Positions 19,141 to 26,158 of a DNA stretch of 64,000 nt are shown here, in pieces (within the stretch, counting starts at the first letter, position 1; the number at the start of each line of letters is the position of its first letter). The notes under the pieces are model-generated. The model made no database searches. It was not told the origin of the DNA and was given only the letters and a program-made list of their open reading frames with translations. The DNA comes from Lysobacter sp. HDW10 (GTDB taxonomy: Bacteria; Pseudomonadota; Gammaproteobacteria; Xanthomonadales; Xanthomonadaceae), in the NCBI RefSeq assembly GCF_011300685.1, contig NZ_CP049864.1:1170885-1234884 (forward strand), read 5' to 3'. The translations under genes and the position numbers were made by a program.

Positions 19141-19203
19141 AATGAACCATCCCCGGCACACGGGGTTCAACCGTACATACACCTTTAGATTTGGAGTCCC
19201 CCG

Positions 19204-19602
19204 ATGAGCGCAGAAATCCCTGGAGATCTGAAATTCTTGAAGTCGCACGAATGGGTGCGCGTTGAAGGCGATGGCCGCGCCACGCTTGGTATCTCGGATC
19301 ACGCGCAAGGCCTGTTGGGTGACTTGGTTTACGTCGAATTGCCGGAAGTCGGCGATGAAGTCGTCGCAGGTAACGCATGTGCCGTGGTTGAATCCGTTAA
19401 AGCGGCGTCGGATGTCTACGCGCCGGTCAGCGGCAAAGTTGTCGAAGTGAACGCCGCTTTGGCCGACACGCCGGAAACGATTAACGAAGATGCATTTGGC
19501 GAAGGTTGGTTGTTCGTTGTTGAGATGAGCGAGCCCGATCAAGTGTCCGAATTGTTGTCGCCCGACGACTATCAACAACTGGTCGATGACGAAGATCATT
19601 GA
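19204..19602 (+). CDS. gcvH: Glycine cleavage H protein
   Basis: A 132-residue lipoyl carrier that shuttles the aminomethyl group between GcvP and Gcv[21 protein letters not shown] is the N-terminus. The lipoylated lysine lies in [17 protein letters not shown], and the family C-terminus includes [19 protein letters not shown] is 7 nt before the ATG. A strong terminator follows, closing the gcvT-gcvH unit. Confidence 0.96.
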   Translation: MSAEIPGDLKFLKSHEWVRVEGDGRATLGISDHAQGLLGDLVYVELPEVGDEVVAGNACAVVESVKAASDVYAPVSGKVVEVNAALADTPETINEDAFGEGWLFVVEMSEPDQVSELLSPDDYQQLVDDEDH

Positions 19603-19628
19603 TCCGTTTGCGAACTTTTTGTACTCAA

Positions 19629-19657
19629 ATACCCGGCGCGATGCCGGGTATTTTTTT
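19629..19657 (+). terminator. Rho-independent terminator of gcvTH
   Basis: ATACCCGGC (19629-19637), loop GCGAT, GCCGGGTAT (19643-19651), with the T-run to 19657. Confidence 0.93.
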
Positions 19658-19930
19658 GCGCAAATGAGGAGTGCAGACACCTTTGGCGGCAACTTTGCGA
19701 AAAAAAGTTTGGCGTTGGCTCAGGGAAGAAATCGGGTCAGCCGGACGCCATAGCGCGTTGGGTCGCCAGACGGGGTTGTTAAGTTTTTGAAAAACGCTAA
19801 TTTCACGAAGTCCTACAAATTAAGACTCGTTTCAATTGCAATGCGCAAGCAGAGGCATTTGTTTCTAGCACAATCGCGCGCGCTTGTTGGTAGAACGGCG
19901 CAGGCCTTGGAAAAGGGCTGGAAAAAAAAG
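19658..19930. other. 273-bp gene-free region upstream of the histone-like gene
   Basis: I find no ORF with coding character, no tRNA and no repeat family here. The stretch is richer in A/T runs than its surroundings. It could hold additional regulatory sites or an undetected small RNA, but nothing specific can be supported. Confidence 0.3.
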
Positions 19931-19982
19931 TTGAAAATATTTTCAAAAAGGTATTGACAACCGAAAATCAGCTACTTACGTT
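19931..19982 (+). promoter_or_regulatory. Promoter of the histone-like gene with upstream perfect palindrome
   Basis: A perfect 16-bp palindrome, TTGAAAATATTTTCAA (19931-19946), lies 7 nt before -35 TTGACA (19954-19959). After a 17-nt spacer comes TACGTT (19977-19982). This predicts a transcript start near 19989 and a leader of about 200 nt. The palindrome could bind an activator or a nucleoid protein. Confidence 0.65.
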
Positions 19983-19988
19983 TCGCTG

Positions 19989-20186
19989 AAAGAACAAATG
20001 CGAAACATCCAGGGGGATGTGTCGTATGCAGGCATGAACGACATGGCATGTGATCACTGCATTCGATGTCGAACTGAATCCGCCCCGCTGCCTTGTGCGC
20101 GGTGGCGGCCCGTAACGGGTCCGATACCCGCTGCGTGTCCGGGTCTGGCTTGCCAGATCCTTTAACTAAAGACGAGGAGCCATACC
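19989..20186 (+). other. Long GC-rich 5' leader of the histone-like mRNA
   Basis: If transcription starts near 19989 the leader is about 200 nt. It contains a hairpin at 20142-20160 (GGTCTGGC, TT, GCCAGATCC) ending about 26 nt before the ATG, and a second GC-rich foldable region around 20090-20140. GAGGAG at 20173-20178 is the ribosome site. It matches no riboswitch I know; a structured regulatory role is inference. Confidence 0.4.
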
Positions 20187-20687
20187 ATGGCAGTTAAAAA
20201 GGCAGCAAAGAAAGCGACCAAGAAAGTCGCTAAGAAAGCCGTAAAGAAAGTTGCAAAGAAACCGGCAGCAAAGAAGGCCACCAAGAAGGTAGCCAAGAAG
20301 GCCGCTAAGAAGGTTGCAAAGAAAGCCACTAAGAAGCCAGCAGTGAAGAAAGCCGCTAAGAAGGTTGCCAAGAAGGCCGCCAAGAAAGTAGCTAAGAAGC
20401 CTGCGAAGAAGGCCGCTAAGAAAGCAACCAAGAAAGTTGCCAAGAAAGCAGCTAAGAAAGCCACCAAAAAGGTAGCTAAGAAGCCCGCCAAGAAGGCCGC
20501 CAAGAAGACTGCAAAAAAGGCGACCAAAAAGGTAGCTAAGAAAGCCACCAAAAAGGTTGCCAAGAAAGCCGCCAAAAAGCCGGCCAAAAAAGCTGCCAAG
20601 AAAACCGTAAAGAAAGCAGCCAAAAAGGCTGTGAAGAAAGCCAAGAAAGTGGCTTCGATGATCCCGTCGTTGATCCCGGGCTTCTAA
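20187..20687 (+). CDS. Lys/Ala-repeat histone H1-like DNA-binding protein
   Basis: A 166-residue protein made almost wholly of degenerate AAKK/VAKK/TKK units, about half lysine, ending in a distinct non-repetitive hydrophobic tail, VASMIPSLIPGF. Such H1/HctB-like tails bind DNA nonspecifically and compact the nucleoid; the related AlgP and HctB proteins have the same composition. The DNA repeats at the 6- to 18-bp level use mixed AAA/AAG codons. The gene has its own promoter with a palindrome, a long leader and a strong terminator, so it is a stand-alone transcript, probably well expressed or growth-phase controlled. Repeat number may vary between strains. Confidence 0.85.
   Translation: MAVKKAAKKATKKVAKKAVKKVAKKPAAKKATKKVAKKAAKKVAKKATKKPAVKKAAKKVAKKAAKKVAKKPAKKAAKKATKKVAKKAAKKATKKVAKKPAKKAAKKTAKKATKKVAKKATKKVAKKAAKKPAKKAAKKTVKKAAKKAVKKAKKVASMIPSLIPGF
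20190..20650 (+). repeat. Tandem degenerate Lys/Ala coding repeats
   Basis: Units such as GCCGCTAAGAAGGTTGC recur in imperfect tandem through almost the whole gene. They encode alternating Ala/Val/Thr/Pro and Lys-Lys. The repeats stay in frame, so slippage would lengthen or shorten the protein rather than disrupt it. Confidence 0.8.
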
Positions 20688-20713
20688 GCAATACTCTTAA
20701 AGCAATTTGAATT

Positions 20714-20741
20714 AACTCCTCCTGCCGGAGGAGTTTTTTTT
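20714..20741 (+). terminator. Rho-independent terminator of the histone-like gene
   Basis: AACTCCTCC (20714-20722), loop TGCC, GGAGGAGTT (20727-20735), with the T-run to 20741. Confidence 0.93.
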
Positions 20742-20769
20742 GCCCGCGAGAAAGTCACGGGTAGGGAAA

Positions 20770-22143
20770 TCAGTCGTTGCCTTCCGGCTCAGGCAGCCCG
20801 GAATCTGCGGGTGCGCTTTGTTCGCTCAGGCCGGTAATCTCTTTCGGCAACCAAGGCAGACCCGGCAGTGCGAGCGCACGGTCTACGATCGTCGGCATCA
20901 AACCACTCGGCAAGCTGCTCGAGCTATTCCACAAGATCACCAAGCCCAAATCGCGCTCCGGTACCAAAGCCATCGCGCCGCGATACCCTTCGACCGCGCC
21001 GCCATGGAAGATCACCCGATGGCCGGCATAGTTGTACACACGCCAACCCAAACCGTAACTCGCGTCATTCAATCGACCACGGCGCCAACTCGAACCGCGC
21101 AACTCTGTCGGAGATTTCACCTTGGACGAATGCATGTTGTCCAAGGCATTCTCTGAAAGCACATCCGTCCGATGTCCGGTCTGCGCGATAAGCCACTGCG
21201 CCATGTCGCTGATGCTCGCGTTGACACCCGCCGCGGGTGCGAGTCGGTAATACGTCGGCTTCGGCGTCAGGGAGCGCCAGGCGCCCGCACGGCCGATGTG
21301 TGGACGCGCCCAGCGCGGACTTGCTTGAATGCCGGCTAAGCCGTAGCTGGCATCGTTCATTCCCAAAGGTTTGAAGATCATGCGCTCAACAGCTTCGGGA
21401 TAAAAATTGCCAGTCGCTGCAAACACCACATCGCCGATCAAACTGAAGGCCACGTTCTGATACGAGTAACACGCGCCCGGATCGCACTTCATGTTCACCG
21501 TGGCGAGTTTCGAAACGGCCGAGGGGTAATCCAAGTTGGCTTCGATGTCGCGATCAAATGCGTTCTTCGGTAAGCCCACGCTTTGGCTCACCAGATTCTC
21601 AACCGTCACGCGATCGGTTGCGGATTGCGTGGGGAGACGGAACGACGGCACCCATTGGGTGACACCATCATTCCAATGGATCCGACCTTGCTGGACGAGG
21701 AGTGAAGTGAGCGCACTCGCAAACGATTTGGAAAGTGACGCCAATCGAAACACGGTATGCGTATCAACCGGTTCCGGATTCTGTGCATCCGTGATGCCAT
21801 AGCCTTTGATGAATTCAATCTTTCCATGGCGAACAATCGCTATGGCCAAGCCCGGCACACGTTGGCCCGCAACCAAGGAGTTGGCATAGCGATCAATCTC
21901 GCGATAGTCGATACCTTGGACTTCTCGCAAATTCGGTGTTGCCGGCGTCGTGCGAACGACATGACCCGCGTAGGATGGTGCAGCCGTGGGTTGAATCGTT
22001 TGTGCCGGATCGCGCGATGCCCATCCACTCGATTGCGGTTGGGCTGCGCTGATAATCGCAGGCAAGAGAGCGACGCTAGTGCCGATAAGAACGCGAGTGA
22101 AACGCTTGCGATGACGGAATGCGTTCGAATTCGGTATGGTCAT
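20770..22143 (-). CDS. Exported serine hydrolase of the beta-lactamase/class C family
   Basis: A 457-residue penicillin-recognising fold protein. A signal sequence (about residues 10-35, FTRVLIGTSVALLPAIISAA) precedes the domain. Active-site motifs are complete: SLSK in LASLSKSFASALTSL, YQN in YSYQNVAFSL and HGG in IFHGGAVEGYRG. Members are esterases, D-Ala-D-Ala peptidases or lactamases; the HGG third motif instead of KTG favours an esterase or peptidase. The ATG at 22143 is used because it opens on the signal peptide; 19 codons upstream are also open. It diverges from lemA. Confidence 0.82.
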   Translation of the reverse strand: MTIPNSNAFRHRKRFTRVLIGTSVALLPAIISAAQPQSSGWASRDPAQTIQPTAAPSYAGHVVRTTPATPNLREVQGIDYREIDRYANSLVAGQRVPGLAIAIVRHGKIEFIKGYGITDAQNPEPVDTHTVFRLASLSKSFASALTSLLVQQGRIHWNDGVTQWVPSFRLPTQSATDRVTVENLVSQSVGLPKNAFDRDIEANLDYPSAVSKLATVNMKCDPGACYSYQNVAFSLIGDVVFAATGNFYPEAVERMIFKPLGMNDASYGLAGIQASPRWARPHIGRAGAWRSLTPKPTYYRLAPAAGVNASISDMAQWLIAQTGHRTDVLSENALDNMHSSKVKSPTELRGSSWRRGRLNDASYGLGWRVYNYAGHRVIFHGGAVEGYRGAMALVPERDLGLVILWNSSSSLPSGLMPTIVDRALALPGLPWLPKEITGLSEQSAPADSGLPEPEGND

Positions 22144-22217
22144 GGATAAGTGCCCCTGAGTCTCAGGGGAAAGTGTAGAAGCGATGTGCGCAGATTGCAT
22201 GAACAGGAGTAGAAAGC

Positions 22218-22814
22218 ATGGTTAGTGTGTTGATTTTCTTGGCGGTACTGGCGCTCATCGGCTTCTGGCTCATGGGCATGTACAACGGTCTGGTGACTGC
22301 GCGCAACTTCTTTAAGAATCAATTTGCGCAAATCGATGTCCAGCTGCAGCGCCGATTCGACCTGATCCCGAATCTGGTTGAAACCGCCAAGGCGTATATG
22401 AGCCATGAGCGCGAGACACTTGAAGCGGTGATTGCCGCACGTAGCGCAGCGCAAAGCGGATTGGCCGCCGCAAAAGCCAATCCAGGGGATCCGCAAGCCA
22501 TGGCGCAGTTGGCCGCGGCACAGAATCAATTGAATACCGGATTGGGTCGTCTCTTGGCGGTGGCCGAGGCTTACCCGGACCTCAAGGCCAATCAGAACAT
22601 GATGCAACTGACGGAAGAGCTCACCAGCACTGAGAATAAGGTGGCATTCGCGCGTCAGGCCTATAACGATGCGGTGACCACGTACAACAACAAACGCGAA
22701 GTGTTCCCGAGCAGTCTGGTGGCCGGCATGTTTGGGTTTGCACCCGCCGCCTTGCTTGATGTTGATGAAGACAAGCGCGCTGAAGTGCGTGCTGCACCCA
22801 AGGTGAGTTTCTGA
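22218..22814 (+). CDS. lemA: LemA family protein
   Basis: A 198-residue protein with an N-terminal membrane helix (about residues 3-20, LIFLAVLALIGFWLMGMYN) and the LemA helical domain: FKNQFAQIDVQLQRRFDLIP, LVETAKAYMSHERETLEAV and RQAYNDAVTTYNNKREVFPS. Function is poorly known. The family is repeatedly found next to HtpX-type M48 peptidases, as here (23-nt gap), suggesting a joint envelope role. AGGAG lies 8 nt before the ATG. First gene of a probable three-gene operon. Confidence 0.93.
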   Translation: MVSVLIFLAVLALIGFWLMGMYNGLVTARNFFKNQFAQIDVQLQRRFDLIPNLVETAKAYMSHERETLEAVIAARSAAQSGLAAAKANPGDPQAMAQLAAAQNQLNTGLGRLLAVAEAYPDLKANQNMMQLTEELTSTENKVAFARQAYNDAVTTYNNKREVFPSSLVAGMFGFAPAALLDVDEDKRAEVRAAPKVSF

Positions 22815-22837
22815 TTAAGCCTTGAGGTCACTGCACG

Positions 22838-24763
22838 ATGAATTTCTTTGAACACCAGGCGGCGGCGCGCTCGCGTAGCCGTCGACTGATTTTCCTGTTT
22901 GTGTTGGCGGTCCTCGGCGTCGTATTTGCAGTCGATGCCGTGGTGCTGATTATTACCGGAGGCGCCCAAGGTGATGCCGCTTCCATCATCGGACTGTTGA
23001 TCTGGCCGACCTTGCTCACGCTTGCGGTCATTGGACTGTCGAGCCTGTACAAAGTGGCCACGTTGAAGTCCGGTGGTGGCGAAGAAGTTGCACGAAGCTT
23101 GGGCGGTGTGCCCGTACCCGACTACGCACCCGATCCGAAGTTGATGCGGCTGCGCAATGTGGTCGAAGAAATGTCGATTGCATCCGGTGTCCCCATGCCG
23201 AAGCTTTATGTGCTCGAAGAGGACGCTGGAATCAACGCGTTTGCCGCGGGCTATTCGCCGTCTGACGCGGTGGTGGCGGTCACGCGTGGTGCACTGGACC
23301 GATTAAATCGCGATGAGCTGCAAGGCGTGATTGCGCACGAATTCAGCCATGTTTTGAACGGCGACATGCGAATAAACATCCGACTCATTGGCGTGTTGTT
23401 TGGCATCATGGTCATCAGCCTGATTGGGCGAAAGGTGTTGTTTCAAGGCGCTGCGTTCTCAGGCGGCAATCGTCGCGGCAGTGGCATGGGCATGGCATTG
23501 GTCATCGGCATCACCGCACTCGTCATTGGTTCGATCGGCATGTTTTTTGCACGCATGATCAAGGCGGGTGTCAGTCGTCAACGTGAAGTCCTCGCAGACG
23601 CGTCTGCCGTGCAGTTCACGCGTCAAACGCAGGGGCTGGCGGGTGCCTTGAAAAAGATTGCAGGCTTGGACGCGGGGTCGACTTTGACGCGTCGCGCCGA
23701 AGCCGAAGAAGTGAGTCACATGTTGTTCGGCAATGGTTTGGGTTTGTCCGGATTGTTTGCGACGCACCCGCCGATTTTGGAACGCATCAAAACCTTGGAG
23801 CCTTCCTTCGACGCGGCACGCCTTGAAGGCTTGCGTCAGCAGTGGCACCGCTCGCCACCGGATGGCTTGCAAGAAGACATTGCCTTGGGCATCGGTGGGC
23901 TGTCCAAACCGTCGGGTGATCTTTCAGCGTCCGTCGACGTGCAACCCGATTCGGTCTCTGCGCAAGTAGGTCACCCGGGCGTGGACGACTACATGCGCGC
24001 CGATGTGATTCTTGCCGAGATGCCGGAGGCCTTGCGCGAGTTGGCACGCACGCGTGACAGCGTTCGTCCGTTGTTGGCAAGCCTGTTGCTCGGAAACGAA
24101 GAAGATCAGCTGGAAGCCCGACACGCATTGGTGGCCCACTACATGAGCGAAGTGGATGCCGAGAAAACTTGGCAAATCCACACGCAAATCGTGGCCGACT
24201 TGCATCCTGCCTTGCGCTTGCCCTTGGCGATGTTGGCGTTCCCGACCCTGAGGCAGTTTCCGCGTCCGGACGTTGAAAACTTTATTGATCTCGCGGATGC
24301 GCTCATCCACGCCGACACTCAAGTGACGCTGTTCGAATACTGCCTGGGCATCCTGCTGCAGAAGCAAGTTCGCGAAGCACTCGACCCGGGTCAGTACACC
24401 CAAATGGGACGACTGAAAACGCAAGGGGTCAAGGACGAGTTCATCACTTTGCTGCGATTTGTGGCGCAGGCAGGCGCAAGAGACGAACAAGAAGCGCAGC
24501 GCGCTTTCCAAGCAGGTTTGGCAAACGTGTTACAGCGCGATGTGATTCGCTATACACCGCCGCCTGCAGACTTCACACAGCTCGATGCCGTGTGGCCGCG
24601 TCTCGATGCGATGGACCCGTTGGCCAAGCAAGTCGTCGTTGAAGCAATGACATCGGCCATCGGGTTCGATGGACGTGTCACGATAGCCGAAGCAGAATTG
24701 TTGCGCACGCTGTGTGCGGTGTTGCATTGCCCATTGCCCCCGATGCTGAATCGACAACCCTGA
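22838..24763 (+). CDS. M48-family membrane metallopeptidase with C-terminal TerB-like region
   Basis: A 641-residue HtpX-like zinc protease. Two TM helices lie near residues 15-70, and the zinc site is VIAHEFSHVLNGD (His167, Glu168, His171), followed by two more TM segments around 185-245. It is about twice the length of HtpX: residues about 360-640 are a soluble helical extension whose end (FDGRVTIAEAELLRTLCAVL) resembles TerB-type modules. The start has GAGG at 8 nt. It sits between lemA and a nucleotide-carrier-like gene (8-nt gap), so probably one transcript. Likely role: membrane protein quality control. Confidence 0.87.
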   Translation: MNFFEHQAAARSRSRRLIFLFVLAVLGVVFAVDAVVLIITGGAQGDAASIIGLLIWPTLLTLAVIGLSSLYKVATLKSGGGEEVARSLGGVPVPDYAPDPKLMRLRNVVEEMSIASGVPMPKLYVLEEDAGINAFAAGYSPSDAVVAVTRGALDRLNRDELQGVIAHEFSHVLNGDMRINIRLIGVLFGIMVISLIGRKVLFQGAAFSGGNRRGSGMGMALVIGITALVIGSIGMFFARMIKAGVSRQREVLADASAVQFTRQTQGLAGALKKIAGLDAGSTLTRRAEAEEVSHMLFGNGLGLSGLFATHPPILERIKTLEPSFDAARLEGLRQQWHRSPPDGLQEDIALGIGGLSKPSGDLSASVDVQPDSVSAQVGHPGVDDYMRADVILAEMPEALRELARTRDSVRPLLASLLLGNEEDQLEARHALVAHYMSEVDAEKTWQIHTQIVADLHPALRLPLAMLAFPTLRQFPRPDVENFIDLADALIHADTQVTLFEYCLGILLQKQVREALDPGQYTQMGRLKTQGVKDEFITLLRFVAQAGARDEQEAQRAFQAGLANVLQRDVIRYTPPPADFTQLDAVWPRLDAMDPLAKQVVVEAMTSAIGFDGRVTIAEAELLRTLCAVLHCPLPPMLNRQP

Positions 24764-24771
24764 GGTTGAAC

Positions 24772-26109
24772 ATGCGCATGGAATCTGAGAAGTCACGCCG
24801 CGTACACAGTGGTGAAATGCTGGCGACTGTTCTGTCGTCTGCGTATTTCTTCTTCATCTTGTGCGCGTACTACGTCATCCGCCCCTTGCGTGAGCAATTG
24901 TCAGCGGCTGTGGGCTCGACGCAATTGCCTTGGTTCTACGGCGCGACCTTTGTCGCCACACTGGCACTGACGCCGGTGTTCGCTTACGTGGTGTCACGCT
25001 GGCCGCGTCGCATTGTGGTGCCCGTGACCTTTGCATTCTTTATCGCCTGTTTGTTGGCGTTCTATCCCTTCTTTTTGAGAGTGGATGTGCTTGGGCCAAA
25101 GACCCTGGGCACGGTGTTCTTCGTTTGGGTGAGCGTCTTCAATTTGTTCATCGTGTCGGTGTTTTGGAGCTTCATGTCCGACATCTGGAACAACATGCAG
25201 GCGCGACGTTTGTTTCCGATCATTGGTATTGCCGGCACCTTGGGTGCCATTGCAGGGCCGATCCTGACACGCACGCTGGTACCGCTCATTGGCGTTGCGC
25301 CGCTCTTGCTCGTGTCTATTGCACTGCTAGGGTGCGGTCTCGCATGCGTGCTCTTGTTGGGGCGCTGGGCGAAGCAGGCGCAGCCTGAGCAGCACAGCGA
25401 GGCAGAGCAAGCGATGGGCGGCAGCATGTGGGAAGGCTTGCGACAAATTTTTGCCAATCCGTTTATGCGCACCATGGCGATTCTGATGGTGCTCGGCGAC
25501 ATGATCGGCACGATTGCGTATGCCTTGGTGATCGATTATTCAAAAGCGACCTTTGGTGGCGACGCGGTAGCGCGGACGGCCTTTGCAGCGGACATGGATA
25601 TCGCGACCAATGTGTTGCAAGTTGTTGTGCAATTAACGCTGACGCGATACATCCTGGCGCGTTTCGGTGCCGCATGGGTTATCGCGATCTGGGCCGCAGC
25701 CGGTGTGTCTGTGTGCCTTGCGACAGCGCTGTCAAGCGATGCAACTTCACCGGTCATTGGTGCCATGCCTTGGGTGGCATTGATGCTCATCGTGACGCGC
25801 GGTTTGGTCTATGGCATGTTCTCGCCCGCCAAAGAGTCACTCTTTACCAAGGTGCCGCGTAGCCTCCGTTACAAGGGCAAGAATGCGACTGAGACAGCTG
25901 TCTGGCGCGCTGGTGATGTGATTTCTGCCTTGGTCGTGAACGCCCTCAATGCAGCCAAAGCGAATGTCGCGCTGTTTGCTTTGATCGGCGGCAGCGCCAT
26001 CGCGGCCTCCGGCGTAATTACTTGGCGTTTGGCGCGTCGTGTGGAAGGTGGCGAATACGACGCAACGACGGATCGCACGGGCGGCGCGATCGCACACGCA
26101 CCCCAATAA
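24772..26109 (+). CDS. Npt/Tlc-like nucleotide transporter of the MFS superfamily
   Basis: A 445-residue, roughly 12-helix membrane protein. It has YYVIRPLREQLSA after the first helix and FWSFMSDIWNNMQARRLFPI and GIAGTLGAIAGPIL in the middle. These are typical of the ATP:ADP antiporter-like proteins known from intracellular bacteria and also found in many free-living Xanthomonadales. The substrate is unproven; import of nucleotides is not obvious in a free-living cell. The start at 24772 has GAGG at 6 nt. It closes the lemA-M48 operon and ends at a bidirectional hairpin. Confidence 0.75.
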   Translation: MRMESEKSRRVHSGEMLATVLSSAYFFFILCAYYVIRPLREQLSAAVGSTQLPWFYGATFVATLALTPVFAYVVSRWPRRIVVPVTFAFFIACLLAFYPFFLRVDVLGPKTLGTVFFVWVSVFNLFIVSVFWSFMSDIWNNMQARRLFPIIGIAGTLGAIAGPILTRTLVPLIGVAPLLLVSIALLGCGLACVLLLGRWAKQAQPEQHSEAEQAMGGSMWEGLRQIFANPFMRTMAILMVLGDMIGTIAYALVIDYSKATFGGDAVARTAFAADMDIATNVLQVVVQLTLTRYILARFGAAWVIAIWAAAGVSVCLATALSSDATSPVIGAMPWVALMLIVTRGLVYGMFSPAKESLFTKVPRSLRYKGKNATETAVWRAGDVISALVVNALNAAKANVALFALIGGSAIAASGVITWRLARRVEGGEYDATTDRTGGAIAHAPQ

Positions 26110-26140
26110 AAAAAGGGCGCCCGATGTGCGGACGCCCTTT
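26107..26140 (-). terminator. Terminator of fadE (hairpin shared with the convergent operon)
   Basis: AAAGGGCG-c-CCG, loop ATGTG, CGG-a-CGCCCTTT (26112-26140). On the minus strand it is followed by eight T's, making it a strong fadE terminator. On the plus strand only TTT follows, so it is weaker for the upstream operon. Confidence 0.85.
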
Positions 26141-26158
26141 CATCAGCTCACGCGACGA

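Noticed and set aside
18382-19692. 436-codon antisense frame over gcvT-gcvH
   Set aside because: It covers two firmly identified genes and the gcvH terminator, and its translation shows no family features.
20162-20644. Antisense Phe/Ala/Leu-rich frame opposite the histone-like gene
   Set aside because: A mirror of AAG/AAA-rich repeats; the promoter, ribosome site and terminator all belong to the plus strand.
20187-20687. CRISPR-like or satellite array
   Set aside because: The repeats are short, in frame, without spacers, and encode a coherent Lys/Ala protein with promoter and terminator.
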